Positions 8,275 to 17,574 are shown, numbered from the stretch's first letter. The stretch: DNA of 64,000 nucleotides from Actinocatenispora comari (GCF_017312725.1 NZ_BOPO01000045.1:1-64000), one strand, 5' to 3'. Translations and numbers: made by a program. The notes: generated by a model from the sequence alone, not told the origin.

Positions 8275-9336
8275 ATGACCACCAGCGCACCGACCCGCCC
8301 CACGCCGAGCCGGGGGAGCGGCACGCCCGGCCTCGCCCGTACCGGCGGCGGCCGCGGCGGCTGGTTCGCCCTGACGCTGCTGGTGCTTGCGGCGGTGGTG
8401 CTGCTGTCCGTCGCCATCGGGGCGAAGAACATCGCCCCGCACACCGTGCTGGACACGCTGTTCGGGCACCGCGGCTCCGACGACGACCTGATCGTGCTGG
8501 ACGTACGGCTGCCGCGGACGGTGCTCGGGCTGCTGGTCGGCGCCGCGCTCGGGGTCGCCGGCGCGCTGATCCAGGCGATGACCCGCAACCCGCTGGCCGA
8601 TCCGGGCATCCTCGGCGTCAACGCCGGCGCCTCGTTCTTCGTCGTGCTCGCCGTCGGCGCGTTCGGCCTGACGAGCATCTGGTCCTACATCTGGTTCGCG
8701 TTCCTCGGCGCGGTGCTCGCCACGGTCGCGGTGTACCTGGTCGGCTCCGCAGGCCGTGGCGGCGGCAGTCCGGTCCGGCTCACCCTGGCCGGGGTGGCGC
8801 TGTCCGCGGTCCTGACCGGCATCGGCTCCGGCATCACGCTGCTCGATCCGGCCGCGTTCGACCAGCTGCGGTACTGGAAGGCGGGCTCGCTGGCCGGCCG
8901 CGGCTACGACATCGTGCTGGCGGTGCTGCCGTTCCTGCTCGCCGGGCTGGCCGTCGCGGTCGCGATCTCGCGTTCACTCAACGCGGTGGCGCTGGGCGAC
9001 GAGCTCGCCGCCGGGCTCGGCGTGCGTACCACCAGGATCCGGCTGTTCGGGGTGGTCGCGGTGACGCTGCTGTGCGGCGCGGCGACCGCCGCGGTCGGGC
9101 CCGTCGCGTTCGTCGGGCTGATGGTGCCGCACGTCGCCCGCTGGCTGATCGGGCCGGACCAGCGCTGGATCATCGCGTTCAGCGCGGTCCTCGCGCCGGT
9201 CCTGCTGCTGGTCTCCGACGTGCTCGGCCGGCTGGTGGCCCGGCCCGGCGAGTTGCAGGTCGGCATCGTCACCGCGGTGGTCGGCGCGCCGGTGCTGATC
9301 TACCTGGTACGCCGCAGGCAGGCGAGCGGCCTGTGA
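8275..9336 (+). CDS. Iron-siderophore ABC transporter permease, FecCD family (1)
   Basis: 353-residue inner-membrane permease with the ten-helix BtuC/FecCD topology. Family landmarks: DVRLPRTVLGLLVGAALGVAG (~80), ALIQAMTRNPLADPGILGVNAGA (~98-120), GDELAAGLGV (the coupling-helix Gly region, ~240), and AVGPVAFVGLMVPHVAR (~270). A ~35-residue polar N-terminal extension precedes the first helix. GGGAGG lies upstream of ATG 8275. It pairs with the next permease to form the channel for a ferric siderophore. Stop and the next GTG overlap by 4 bp, so the import operon is translationally coupled, under the upstream iron box. Confidence 0.93.
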   Translation: MTTSAPTRPTPSRGSGTPGLARTGGGRGGWFALTLLVLAAVVLLSVAIGAKNIAPHTVLDTLFGHRGSDDDLIVLDVRLPRTVLGLLVGAALGVAGALIQAMTRNPLADPGILGVNAGASFFVVLAVGAFGLTSIWSYIWFAFLGAVLATVAVYLVGSAGRGGGSPVRLTLAGVALSAVLTGIGSGITLLDPAAFDQLRYWKAGSLAGRGYDIVLAVLPFLLAGLAVAVAISRSLNAVALGDELAAGLGVRTTRIRLFGVVAVTLLCGAATAAVGPVAFVGLMVPHVARWLIGPDQRWIIAFSAVLAPVLLLVSDVLGRLVARPGELQVGIVTAVVGAPVLIYLVRRRQASGL

Positions 9337-10421
9337 GCCTCGGTACGCAGCACAGCGACGGGCCGGCCGCGCCGAGCCGGGTCGACTTCGGCCGCCGGGT
9401 ACGCATCCTGCGCCGCCGCCGCGGGTCGGTGTCGCTGCGCATCGACCTGCGTACCGCCGGAGTCTGCCTGGCGCTGACCGGGCTCGGCGTGCTGGTGGCG
9501 CTGATCGCGTTGGGGCTGGGCGACTTCCGGGTCTCGGTACCCGACGTGGTGCGGGCCCTGTTCGGCGCCTCGGACCGGGCCGTCGGGATGGTCGTGGTCG
9601 ACTGGCGGCTGCCCCGCGTGCTGCTCGCCCTGCTGCTCGGTGCCGCGCTCGGCCTCAGCGGCGGGATCTTCCAGTCGCTGACCCGCAACCCGCTCGGCAG
9701 CCCGGACATCGTCGGCTTCAACACCGGGGCGTACACCGGTGCGCTGCTGGTGATCGTCTTCGTCGGCGGCGACCACTACCTGACCGCCGGTGGCGCGCTG
9801 GTCGGCGGCATCGTGACCGCGGCGGCGGTGTACCTGCTGGCGTTCCGGCGCGGCGTGCAGGGGTTCCGGCTGATCATCGTCGGCATCGCCGTCGCCGCCA
9901 TGCTCGGCTCGGTCAACACCTGGCTGCTGCTGCGTGCCGACCTGCAGACCGCGATGTCGGCCGCGGTGTGGGGCGCCGGTTCGCTCAACGGGCTCGGTTG
10001 GGGCAGCGTCACCCCGGTGGCGGTCCTGCTCGCCGTACTGCTGCCGTGCGTCGCCGTGCTCGGCCCGAAACTGAAGTACCTGGAGCTGGGCGACGACACC
10101 GCCCGCGCGCTCGGGCTGCGGGCCGAACCGTTGCGGTTGGGCCTGATCGTGGTCGGCGTCGCGCTGACCGCGGTGGCCACCGCGGCGGCCGGGCCGATCT
10201 CGTTCGTCGCGCTGGCCGCACCGCAGGTCGCCCGCCGGCTCACCCGTACGCCGGGCGTCGGGTTGCTGCCCGCGGCACTGCTCGGCGCGGTACTGCTGCT
10301 GGTGTCCGACCAGCTCGCGCAGCACGCGCTGCCGGCCGACCTGCCGGTCGGCGTGGTCACCGTGTCGATCGGCGGCGCATATCTGATCTGGCTACTGGTC
10401 AAGGAGGCGCGCAGGCAGTGA
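9333..10421 (+). CDS. Iron-siderophore ABC transporter permease, FecCD family (2)
   Basis: 362-residue second permease of the importer, same fold as its neighbour. Landmarks are DWRLPRVLLALLLGAALGLSG, FQSLTRNPLGSPDIVGFNTGA, GDDTARALGL and AAGPISFVALAAPQVARRL. The GTG start at 9333 is taken because it overlaps the previous stop (GTGA) and leaves a ~40-residue Arg-rich cytoplasmic N-terminus before the first helix; an upstream start would lie deep in the other permease. It overlaps the ATPase gene by 4 bp. Heterodimeric permeases of this kind are typical of actinobacterial hydroxamate or catecholate siderophore uptake. Confidence 0.93.
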   Translation: MSLGTQHSDGPAAPSRVDFGRRVRILRRRRGSVSLRIDLRTAGVCLALTGLGVLVALIALGLGDFRVSVPDVVRALFGASDRAVGMVVVDWRLPRVLLALLLGAALGLSGGIFQSLTRNPLGSPDIVGFNTGAYTGALLVIVFVGGDHYLTAGGALVGGIVTAAAVYLLAFRRGVQGFRLIIVGIAVAAMLGSVNTWLLLRADLQTAMSAAVWGAGSLNGLGWGSVTPVAVLLAVLLPCVAVLGPKLKYLELGDDTARALGLRAEPLRLGLIVVGVALTAVATAAAGPISFVALAAPQVARRLTRTPGVGLLPAALLGAVLLLVSDQLAQHALPADLPVGVVTVSIGGAYLIWLLVKEARRQ

Positions 10422-11419
10422 CGACCGAACATGCAGGCCCGCGGGCGCTGCCGGCCGACCGCGAGCGCGCGCCGGCGCGGCTGCACGCCGACGGGGTACG
10501 GCTCGGCTACGACGACGCCGTGGTCGCCGACGACCTGTCGGTGGCGATCCCGGACGGCGAGTTCACCGTCATCATCGGCCCGAACGCGTGCGGCAAGTCG
10601 ACCCTGCTGCGCGCGCTGGCCCGGCTGCTCAAGCCGCGGACCGGCGGCGTCTACCTGGACGGCAAGCTGATCGAGCGGTACCCGGCGAAGCAGGTCGCCC
10701 GCCGTCTCGGCCTGCTGCCGCAGACCTCGGTGGCGCCGGACGGCATCACCGTGGCCGACCTGGTCGCCCGCGGCCGGCACCCGCACCAGAAGCTGCTGCG
10801 CCAGTGGTCGTCCACCGACGAGGCGGCGGTGGCCGCCGCGATGGCGGCGACCGGCGTCACGGAGCTGTCCGCCCGCCGGGTCGACACGCTGTCCGGCGGT
10901 CAGCGGCAACGGGTCTGGGTGGCGATGGTGCTCGCGCAGCAGACCGAACTGCTGCTGCTCGACGAGCCGACCACCTACCTGGATCTGACCCACCAGCTGG
11001 AGATCCTGGAGCTGTGCCGGGACCTGCACCGCGAGCACGGCCGCACCCTGGTCGCGGTGCTGCACGACATCAACCACGCCTGCCGGTACGCCACCCACCT
11101 GGTCGCGATGCGCGACGGCCGGATCGTCGCCGCCGGACGGCCGGAGGCGATCGTCACCGCGGAGCTGATCGAGGAGGTGTTCGGGCTGCGCAGCCTGGTC
11201 GTTCCGGACCCGGTGTGCGGCGCGCCGATGGCCGTGCCGTACACCCGATCCACGCCGGGCCCGCCCGCCGCGCCGGTCACTTCTCGACCGGACTCGGCCA
11301 GCTCGCCCACATCGGATTCACCCCGGCCGTCCACATCGGACTCACCCCGCCCGTCCACATCGGACTCACCTCGGCCGGCCGCGTCCGACGCCCCCTCGAC
11401 AGTCCACATCGGACACTGA
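10418..11419 (+). CDS. Iron-siderophore ABC transporter ATPase, FecE/FhuC type
   Basis: 333-residue ATPase energising the two FecCD permeases. Walker A GPNACGKST (~54), signature LSGGQRQRVWVAM (~157), Walker B LLLLDEPTTYLDL (~177) and H-loop VLHDINHACRYATH (~207) are complete and typical of ferric-siderophore ATPases. The enzymatic core ends near residue 275; the remaining ~55 residues are a Ser/Asp/Pro/Arg tail (SPRPSTSD repeats) created by a 24-bp tandem repeat in the DNA, absent from ordinary family members. GTG 10418 overlaps the previous stop by 4 bp. It is followed 35 bp later by the lipoprotein gene. Confidence 0.93.
   Translation: MTTEHAGPRALPADRERAPARLHADGVRLGYDDAVVADDLSVAIPDGEFTVIIGPNACGKSTLLRALARLLKPRTGGVYLDGKLIERYPAKQVARRLGLLPQTSVAPDGITVADLVARGRHPHQKLLRQWSSTDEAAVAAAMAATGVTELSARRVDTLSGGQRQRVWVAMVLAQQTELLLLDEPTTYLDLTHQLEILELCRDLHREHGRTLVAVLHDINHACRYATHLVAMRDGRIVAAGRPEAIVTAELIEEVFGLRSLVVPDPVCGAPMAVPYTRSTPGPPAAPVTSRPDSASSPTSDSPRPSTSDSPRPSTSDSPRPAASDAPSTVHIGH
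11305..11414. repeat. 24-bp tandem repeat encoding the ATPase tail
   Basis: The core CCACATCGGA recurs at 11307, 11331 and 11355, degenerates at 11379 (CCGCGTCCGA) and returns at 11404, one base out of phase. The period of eight codons yields SPRPSTSD-like repeats at the end of the siderophore ATPase. Copies 2 and 3 are nearly identical, suggesting recent expansion. Confidence 0.85.
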
Positions 11420-11454
11420 TCGCTCGTTGCTCGCACAACTCGGAGACTGACACC

Positions 11455-12495
11455 ATGCATCTTGCCAAGCGCCTCACCACCGTCGTCGCGGCGGCCGGGC
11501 TGTTGTTCGGCGTCGCTGCCTGCTCGACCGGGCCGTCCGGCGGCACCGACCAGGGCAGTACGGCCAAGGCGGACGCCGGGGCCTACCCGGTGACGATCGA
11601 CTCGGCGCTGGGAGCGGTGACGCTGAAGAAGCAGCCCAAGCGGGTCGTCACGATCGGCTGGGGCAGCCAGGACGCGGCGCTCGCCCTCGGAGTGGTACCG
11701 GTCGGGATGCAGGACATGAGCACCGACGCCGGCGTGGCGGGCGGCATCCTGCCGTGGGACGAGCCGAAACTGCACGGCGCCGAGCCGACGCTGTTGAAGG
11801 TCAGCACCGACTCGATCCCGTACGAGAAGATCCTGGCGCTGAAGCCGGACGTGATCCTCGCCGTCTACTCCGGCATCACCAGCCAGCAGTACCGGAAGCT
11901 GTCGGAGATCGCACCGACCGTCGGGTACCCGGACAAGCCGTGGATCACTTCCTGGCAGGACCAGCTGTCGATCGTGGGCAAGGCGCTGGGCCGCTCGACG
12001 CAGGCGAAGAAGCTGACCGCGCAGACGAACGCGACGATCGCCGCGGCGGCAAAGAAGCACCCGGAGTTCCGGGGGAAGACGGCGGCGTTCGGCTCCGGCA
12101 CCGAGGCCGGGAACTTCAACTTCTACTACGACACCGACGCCCGGGTGCAGCTGCTCAGGCAGCTCGGCTTCGACCTGTCGCCGTCGGTCAGCAAGCTCGG
12201 CGTCGGCGACTCGACCGCCTCGTTCGCCAAGGCGGTCAGCCTGGAGAAGATGCCGCAGATCGACACCGACGTGCTGGTCTCCTGGTACCTGGACGCCTCG
12301 ACCCGGTCCGGCATCGAGAAGAGCCCGCTGTTCCGGCGCAACCCGGCCGTCGCCCGCGGTGGCTACGTGCCGATCACCGACCCGGTCTTCGTGTACGCGA
12401 CGAGCGCGGTCGACGTGCTCTCGCTGCCCTGGATGCTGGACCGCTACCTCCCGCTGCTGAGCAAGGCGGCCACCGGCAGGAGCACCGCGAAGTAA
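11455..12495 (+). CDS. Iron-siderophore ABC transporter substrate-binding lipoprotein
   Basis: 346-residue periplasmic-binding-type lipoprotein anchored outside the membrane. Signal peptide MHLAKRLTTVVAAAGLLFG ends in the lipobox GVAAC (Cys ~22). The PF01497-type fold is visible in KQPKRVVTIGWGSQDAALALGVVPVG (~57-85), IPYEKILALKPDVILAVYSG (~122) and IAPTVGYPDKPWITSWQDQL. It captures the ferric siderophore and hands it to the permeases. Start ATG 11455 is chosen because it gives a normal signal peptide. It lies 35 bp behind the ATPase, last in the import operon; a possible terminator follows. Confidence 0.92.
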   Translation: MHLAKRLTTVVAAAGLLFGVAACSTGPSGGTDQGSTAKADAGAYPVTIDSALGAVTLKKQPKRVVTIGWGSQDAALALGVVPVGMQDMSTDAGVAGGILPWDEPKLHGAEPTLLKVSTDSIPYEKILALKPDVILAVYSGITSQQYRKLSEIAPTVGYPDKPWITSWQDQLSIVGKALGRSTQAKKLTAQTNATIAAAAKKHPEFRGKTAAFGSGTEAGNFNFYYDTDARVQLLRQLGFDLSPSVSKLGVGDSTASFAKAVSLEKMPQIDTDVLVSWYLDASTRSGIEKSPLFRRNPAVARGGYVPITDPVFVYATSAVDVLSLPWMLDRYLPLLSKAATGRSTAK

Positions 12496-12530
12496 CGCGG
12501 CCGCCACGCGCCGGCAAGCGGTCGCCACGA

Positions 12531-12564
12531 GGCGCGGGTGTCACGGGACGGCGCGGCCCGCGCC
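12531..12564. terminator. Possible hairpin between convergent genes
   Basis: GGCGCGGG (12531-12538) and CCCGCGCC (12557-12564) form a perfect 8-bp stem with an 18-nt loop between the convergent lipoprotein and folK genes. No T-tract follows, as is common in high-GC actinomycetes. Confidence 0.4.
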
Positions 12565-12592
12565 CACGCAACGGTGCGCGGGTGCTGCGCGG

Positions 12593-13111
12593 TCAGAGCG
12601 GGCCGATGCGGGTCACTCCCGGTACGTCGGCCGCGACCGGTTCGGTGCGCAGCAGCGCGGTGATCGGGCCGTGGCCGGGTAGCTCCGCGGTCGGCTCGAT
12701 CTCGGCCCAGGGCACCAGGACGAAGGCCCGCAGGTGCGCCCGCGGGTGCGGCAGCGTCAGTACCGGGTCGTCCTGCCGCACCGGTTCTGGCCCGCCGGGC
12801 CCGTCGCGCCACACCGCGATCACGTCGACGTCGAGGGTGCGCGGCCCGTACCGCCGGGCGGGGTCACGGACCCGGCCGCCCGCGGCCTCCAGCTCGTGTG
12901 CCAGCGCGAGCCACCCGTCGGCGTCGACGGCGTCGTCGGCGACCACCGCAACCGCGTTGAGGTAGGGCGGCTGGTCCGGATCGCCCCACGGCGGCGTCTG
13001 GTATCCGCCGGACACCGCGACCAGCCGGTCACCCAGCCCGCGCAGCGCCGCCCGCAGCGTCGCCTCCCGGTCGCCGAGGTTCGCCCCCAACGCCAGCACC
13101 GCTCGACTCAC
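12593..13111 (-). CDS. folK: 2-amino-4-hydroxy-6-hydroxymethyldihydropteridine pyrophosphokinase
   Basis: 172-residue HPPK, catalysing pyrophosphoryl transfer from ATP to hydroxymethyldihydropterin in folate synthesis. Motifs: ALGANLGDREATLRAAL at the N-terminus, the pterin-binding segment TPPWGDPDQPPYLNAVAVV (~40-58), and the catalytic loop RRYGPRTLDVDVI (~87-99) followed by LPHPRAHLRAFVLVPWAEI. GTG 13111 gives the standard start SRAVLALGANLGDR. The other folate genes (folP, folB, folE) usually beside it in actinobacteria are not here; the neighbour is a divergent glycan enzyme. Confidence 0.93.
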   Translation of the reverse strand: MSRAVLALGANLGDREATLRAALRGLGDRLVAVSGGYQTPPWGDPDQPPYLNAVAVVADDAVDADGWLALAHELEAAGGRVRDPARRYGPRTLDVDVIAVWRDGPGGPEPVRQDDPVLTLPHPRAHLRAFVLVPWAEIEPTAELPGHGPITALLRTEPVAADVPGVTRIGPL

Positions 13112-13238
13112 CGGACCACCCCCGGGGCCAGTCTGCCGTACCCGCGGCAGCGACGTCGATCGGCGTCGGCTGCCGATACGCTGGGCGCAACGAGGGGCCC
13201 CGGCCGGACGGCGCGGTGAGCCAGCGAGGGGGAGCACG

Positions 13239-15302
13239 GTGCGGCCACAGCCATTCCTGCACGAGTTGGTGACGGTACTGGCGGCGCCCACGGTGGCGCT
13301 GTCCGGCGCGGACGGCCAGCTGCGTCCCGGCGGTACCCAGGGGGTGCTGAGCGCCGACCGGCGCATCCTCACCGAGCTGACCGTCACGCTGGACGGCGTC
13401 GAGCCGACCCCGCTCGGGTACCGGCTGGGCGCGGCCGAGGCGGCCACCTTCACCGGCGTCGCCCGGCAGCTCGGTGACGCCGGCGCGGACCCGACCGTCC
13501 TGGTGGTCCGGGACCGCACCGCGACCCCGGACGGCCTGACCGAACGCATCACGGTACGCAGCCGGGCGCACGCACCGGTGCACACCAGGCTGGCGCTGCG
13601 GGTCGGCGCCGATCTCGCCGGGCTGCCGGCGATCAAGCTCGGTGAGCCGGTGCCGCCGGTACCGCCGCGGCGCGACACCGACGCGGTGCTGCGCTTCGCG
13701 GCGCCGGGGTCGGCGGACGGCGCGGTGCTGCGGGTCGACGTGCTGCCGGACGAGGTGCTGCTCGACGATGCCGGCGCGCAGCTGTCCTGGCCGCTGGATC
13801 TCGACCCCGGTGCACAGTGGACGGTGCTGGTGCGGGCCCGCGGCGAAGGCCGGCGCGGGCCGTTCCGGGCGGCGCCGACGCTGCCCTGGTCGACGCCGCG
13901 GATCCGGTCCGCCGCACCGGACCTGGACCGGACGATCGAGCGCGGGGTGGCGGACCTGGCCGGCCTGGCGATGGCCGACGACGAGCAGCCCGACGAGGTG
14001 TTCCTGGCCGCCGGCTCGCCGTGGTTCTTCACCCTGTTCGGCCGCGACTCGCTGTGGGCGGCCCGGATGCTGCTGCCGCTGGGCACCGGGCTCGCCGCCG
14101 GTACGCTGCGGATCCTGGCCCGCAACCAGGGCCGCCGGGACGATCCGGCCACCGGCGAGGCGCCCGGGAAGATCATCCACGAGGTCCGCGACGAGTCCGG
14201 CGGCGTCGGCCTGCCGCCGCGGTACTACGGCACCGTCGACGCCACCGCGCTGTGGGTGGTGACGCTGCACGAGGCGTGGCGGTGGGGGATGCCGGCCGCC
14301 GAGGTGCGCGAGCTGCTGCCGGCGCTGCGTGCGGCCCTGGGCTGGCTGTCCGGGCCGGCCGACGCGGACGGTGACGGCTTCGCCGAGTACGTCGACGCGA
14401 GCGGCTCCGGGCTGGTCAACCAGGGCTGGAAGGACTCGCCGGACGCGGTCCAGTTCGCCGACGGCACGCTCGCCGCGCCGCCGATCGCGCTGTGCGAGGC
14501 GCAGGCGTACGACCACCAGGCGGCGCGGGCCGGCGCGGCGCTGTTGACCGCGCTCGGCTCCGACGCGGACGCCGACACGGCGGCGGCGCTGACCGGGTTC
14601 GCCGACCGGCTGCGCGAGCGGTTCCGCACCGCGTACTGGGTGTCCGACGCGCACGGCCGGTTCCCCGCGCTGGCTCTGGACGGGACGAAGCGGCCGGTGC
14701 CGGTGGCGAGCTCCAACCTGGGCCACCTGCTCGGTACCGACCTGCTGGACGCCGACGAGGCGGCCGCGGTGGCGCACCGGCTCGGCGCCGCAGACCTCGC
14801 CGACGCGTACGGGCTGCGTACCCTCTCGGCCGAGGTGGCCGGGGCCAACCCGCTCGGGTACCACACCGGGTCGGTGTGGCCGCACGACACCGCGATCGCG
14901 ATCGCCGGCCTGGCCGCCGAGGGGCACGGTGCGCTCGCCGCCCGGCTCGCCGGCGGGCTGCTCGCCGCCGCACCCGCGTTCGGGTACCGGTTGCCGGAGC
15001 TGTTCGCCGGCACCGGCCGGGACGAACCGGTACTCGCCTACCCGGCGTCCTGCCGGCCGCAGGCGTGGGCGGCGGCGGCCCCGGTGGCGTTGCTCGCGGC
15101 GGCACTCGGACTGCGCCCCGACGTACCGAACGGGACGCTCACCGTGGCGCCGGACCCGGCGTTCGCCGACTGGTTCCCGCTGACCGTGTCCGGGCTGCGG
15201 CTCGCCGGTGCGCCGCTGTCGATCGAGGTCGCCGCCGACGGTACGGCCGCGGTCGAGGTGGCCGCCCCCGACATCACCGTCACCAGCGGCGCCACCCGGT
15301 AG
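13239..15302 (+). CDS. Glycogen-debranching N-terminal domain / amylo-alpha-1,6-glucosidase-like protein
   Basis: 687-residue cytoplasmic protein. N-terminal beta domain (~1-215) of the glycogen_debranching_N type begins PFLHELVTVLAAPTVALSG with SADRRILTELTVTLDG. The C-terminal (alpha/alpha)6 domain carries LFGRDSLWAARM (~266), GLVNQGWKDSPDAVQFADG (~390) and NPLGYHTGSVWPHDTAIAI (~538-556), the pattern of GH63/GH133-like glucosidases. Activity on glycogen or a related alpha-glucan is inferred from family. GTG 13239 follows GAGGGGGA. It is divergent from folK by 127 bp and apparently monocistronic. No glycogen synthesis genes are in the window. Confidence 0.85.
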   Translation: MRPQPFLHELVTVLAAPTVALSGADGQLRPGGTQGVLSADRRILTELTVTLDGVEPTPLGYRLGAAEAATFTGVARQLGDAGADPTVLVVRDRTATPDGLTERITVRSRAHAPVHTRLALRVGADLAGLPAIKLGEPVPPVPPRRDTDAVLRFAAPGSADGAVLRVDVLPDEVLLDDAGAQLSWPLDLDPGAQWTVLVRARGEGRRGPFRAAPTLPWSTPRIRSAAPDLDRTIERGVADLAGLAMADDEQPDEVFLAAGSPWFFTLFGRDSLWAARMLLPLGTGLAAGTLRILARNQGRRDDPATGEAPGKIIHEVRDESGGVGLPPRYYGTVDATALWVVTLHEAWRWGMPAAEVRELLPALRAALGWLSGPADADGDGFAEYVDASGSGLVNQGWKDSPDAVQFADGTLAAPPIALCEAQAYDHQAARAGAALLTALGSDADADTAAALTGFADRLRERFRTAYWVSDAHGRFPALALDGTKRPVPVASSNLGHLLGTDLLDADEAAAVAHRLGAADLADAYGLRTLSAEVAGANPLGYHTGSVWPHDTAIAIAGLAAEGHGALAARLAGGLLAAAPAFGYRLPELFAGTGRDEPVLAYPASCRPQAWAAAAPVALLAAALGLRPDVPNGTLTVAPDPAFADWFPLTVSGLRLAGAPLSIEVAADGTAAVEVAAPDITVTSGATR

Positions 15303-15472
15303 CCGGCGGAGCCAGCCCCCGGCGCGGTACACGGCCGAGCGGGGCCCTTCGCGGGCGGGCATGCCGTCGCCGGCTCGGCGCCGACCGCCGACGTCGCCTC
15401 GGCCGCCGTGGTCGCCCGCGAGCGCGCTAGCTTTTGTCGGGGCGGAACGCTCCGCCGAGGAGGGGGGATCCG

Positions 15473-16408
15473 GTGCGGGCGGTGGTGCAACGGCAGTGGG
15501 GCGGCCCGGAGGTGTTGCGGATCGAGCAGGTGCCCGACCCGGTGCCCGGGCCGGGGCAGGTGTCGATCGCTGCGCAGGCCTGTCCGATCACGTTCGTGGA
15601 GACGCAGATCCGCGCCGGTGGCGGCCCACCCGCCGCGCGCACGCTGCCGTACCGGCCGGGCAACGGCACCGCTGGTGTGGTGCGCGCGGTCGGCCCGGAC
15701 ATGCCGGCCGAGCTGGTCGGTCGGCGGGTGGTCGCGGTGACCGGCGGCGGCGGTTACGCCGAACAGGCGGTGGTGGCGGCCGACGAACTGATCGACGTGC
15801 CCGATGCGGTCACGCTCGACGATGCCGCCGCGTTGCTCGCCGACGGCCGTACCGCGATCGCGCTCGCGGCCGCCGCCCGCATCACCGCCGGTGACCGGGT
15901 GTTGGTGCTCGCCGCCGGCGGTGGGCTGGGCAGCCTGCTGGTGCAACTCGCGCGGTCCGCCGGCGCCGAGGTCGTCGGCGCCGCCGGGAGCGCGGCGAAG
16001 CGTGCACTCGCCGCGCGGGTCGGTGCCGCGACCGTCGTCGACTACACCTCCGACGGCTGGGCCGACCGGCTCGGTGCGGTCGACGTGGTGTTCGACGGCG
16101 TTGGCGGTCCGGTCGGCGCGGCCGCGTTTCCGCTGGCTCGTGCCGGTGCGCGCTACGTCGTGCACGGTGCGGCGAGCGGCGCGATGACCGTGCCCCCGGC
16201 CGACACCGGCGTCGAGGTGGTGCCGTTGTCCGCGGTCTCGTTCGGTCCCGGTGGCGCGAGGGCCCGGTCGGCCGAGGCGCTGGAGCTCGCCGCCGCCGGT
16301 CGGTTGCGGCCGACGATCGGGCAACGCTTCGCCCTCGACGAGGCCGCCGCCGCACACGCCGCGATCGAGTCCCGGCGCTCCCTCGGCAAGACGCTCCTCG
16401 TCCCCTGA
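15473..16408 (+). CDS. Quinone oxidoreductase-like MDR-family dehydrogenase (zinc-free)
   Basis: 311-residue medium-chain dehydrogenase/reductase. The N-terminal GroES-like domain starts RAVVQRQWGGPEVLRIEQVPDP; the Rossmann domain has VLVLAAGGGLGSLLVQLARSAGAEVVGAAGS (in two stretches around residue 145) with the AxxGxG NADPH fingerprint. The catalytic-zinc Cys/His set and the structural-zinc Cys cluster are absent, as in quinone oxidoreductases (QOR/zeta-crystallin). It probably reduces quinones or alpha,beta-unsaturated carbonyls with NADPH. GTG 15473 is preferred because AGGAGGGGGG lies 6 bases upstream; a longer ATG form at 15434 lacks such a site. Confidence 0.87.
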   Translation: MRAVVQRQWGGPEVLRIEQVPDPVPGPGQVSIAAQACPITFVETQIRAGGGPPAARTLPYRPGNGTAGVVRAVGPDMPAELVGRRVVAVTGGGGYAEQAVVAADELIDVPDAVTLDDAAALLADGRTAIALAAAARITAGDRVLVLAAGGGLGSLLVQLARSAGAEVVGAAGSAAKRALAARVGAATVVDYTSDGWADRLGAVDVVFDGVGGPVGAAAFPLARAGARYVVHGAASGAMTVPPADTGVEVVPLSAVSFGPGGARARSAEALELAAAGRLRPTIGQRFALDEAAAAHAAIESRRSLGKTLLVP

Positions 16409-16541
16409 TTCCGGTCCGCCCTGGACCGACGCGTCGATGGCCCGCACGAGCCCGCGGCGGGTCTCCAGCGGTTCGCCTCGGGTCACGGCGAGTCCGTGAT
16501 CGACGCCTGGGTGCGCCGACCTCGCTCGCCGAGCTGGTGCG

Positions 16542-17357
16542 TCAGAACCGGAACCGCACGATCCGGGTGGAGCGTTTCATGCCCGGTACCAGGTTCAGGA
16601 GGCGGTACATTCGGCGAGTCCGCGCCGGAGCCTTGGCCAGCAGCACCGGCGCGTCGTACATCGGCGCCTCGTCGACGTACCGGAGCCGCGGATGCCAGTC
16701 GGCCAGCGTGGCGGGGTCGTTGAAGCCGCAGCGGAACCGGGTGCCGTACCGGCGCAGCGTGGGGTCCCACTTCGAGGTGCGCCACGCCCAGACCGGCACC
16801 GTGTCGAGCTGTATCTGACCGGTGGGGAAGGCATCGACGACGCTGGTCAGCAGCCGGCGCAGGTCGGGCTCGGTCAGGTAGGGAACGAGCCCCTCGGCGA
16901 TCACCAGTACCGGCCGGCCGCGGGGGAGTCGCTCCAGCCAGGTCAGGTCGGTGACGCTGGAACCGATCAGGGTGTGGTGCTCGCGTGGCGGCAGGCACTG
17001 CCGTCGCAGCTCGATGACCGCGGGGTAGTCCAGGTCGTACCAGTCGACGGTGGCCGGCGGGTCGGTCCGGTACACCCGGGCGTCGAGGCCGCAGCCCAGG
17101 TGCAGCACCGCCGCGTCCGGATGGTCGGCGAGGAAGCTGCGGGCCCAGTCGTCGTGGGCCTTGGCCCGCACCACCGCGACCAGGCCGAGCTGGCTGGTGC
17201 CGAACGCGCGGTTGTCGTAGTCGGGGTCGAGGCGGCGCATCGCCTGCTCCGCGTGGTCGTCGCCGAGGATCGGGTCCGGCAGCCGGTTGTCCAGCGTCTT
17301 GGCCCTGAGCACGGGGCTGAGGGTCTTCTGCACTCCGACGAGTTCACCGTCGTTCAT
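16542..17357 (-). CDS. Class I SAM-dependent methyltransferase, LCM/TcmP family
   Basis: 271-residue methyltransferase of the leucine-carboxyl-methyltransferase-like group that includes polyketide O-methyltransferases such as TcmP. The SAM site is VLHLGCGLDARVYR (~87-100), followed by DWYDLDYPAVIELRR and VLVIAEGLVPYLTEPDLRRLL (~150-170), all typical. The start ATG 17357 gives MNDGELVGVQKTLSPVLRAKTLDNRL. Members are often called by similarity to TcmP and act on small molecules; no polyketide genes are adjacent. It converges with the quinone oxidoreductase, leaving 133 bp that I cannot assign. Confidence 0.87.
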   Translation of the reverse strand: MNDGELVGVQKTLSPVLRAKTLDNRLPDPILGDDHAEQAMRRLDPDYDNRAFGTSQLGLVAVVRAKAHDDWARSFLADHPDAAVLHLGCGLDARVYRTDPPATVDWYDLDYPAVIELRRQCLPPREHHTLIGSSVTDLTWLERLPRGRPVLVIAEGLVPYLTEPDLRRLLTSVVDAFPTGQIQLDTVPVWAWRTSKWDPTLRRYGTRFRCGFNDPATLADWHPRLRYVDEAPMYDAPVLLAKAPARTRRMYRLLNLVPGMKRSTRIVRFRF

Positions 17358-17574
17358 GACTGCGAGGGTACACAGAGTTCATAACTTTGTGAAACTTGTG
17401 AAGTGTCGACTGCTGCACGCCGGGCCCCGGCGAGAGCAGAGTCCGCCTCGCCGGCTGCGAAGTTCACTGGTACTTCAACATTCAGCCACGGTCGAAGGTT
17501 GTCGCACCGTCGGCCGGCGAGCTGATCTGCTCTGGATCGTCTGGCTGGCAAGCACTCTGGAGCAGGAGAGCAGC

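Noticed and set aside
16409-16541. Gene remnant between the oxidoreductase and methyltransferase
   Set aside because: 133 bp with no family match in any frame; probably just the convergent intergenic region.
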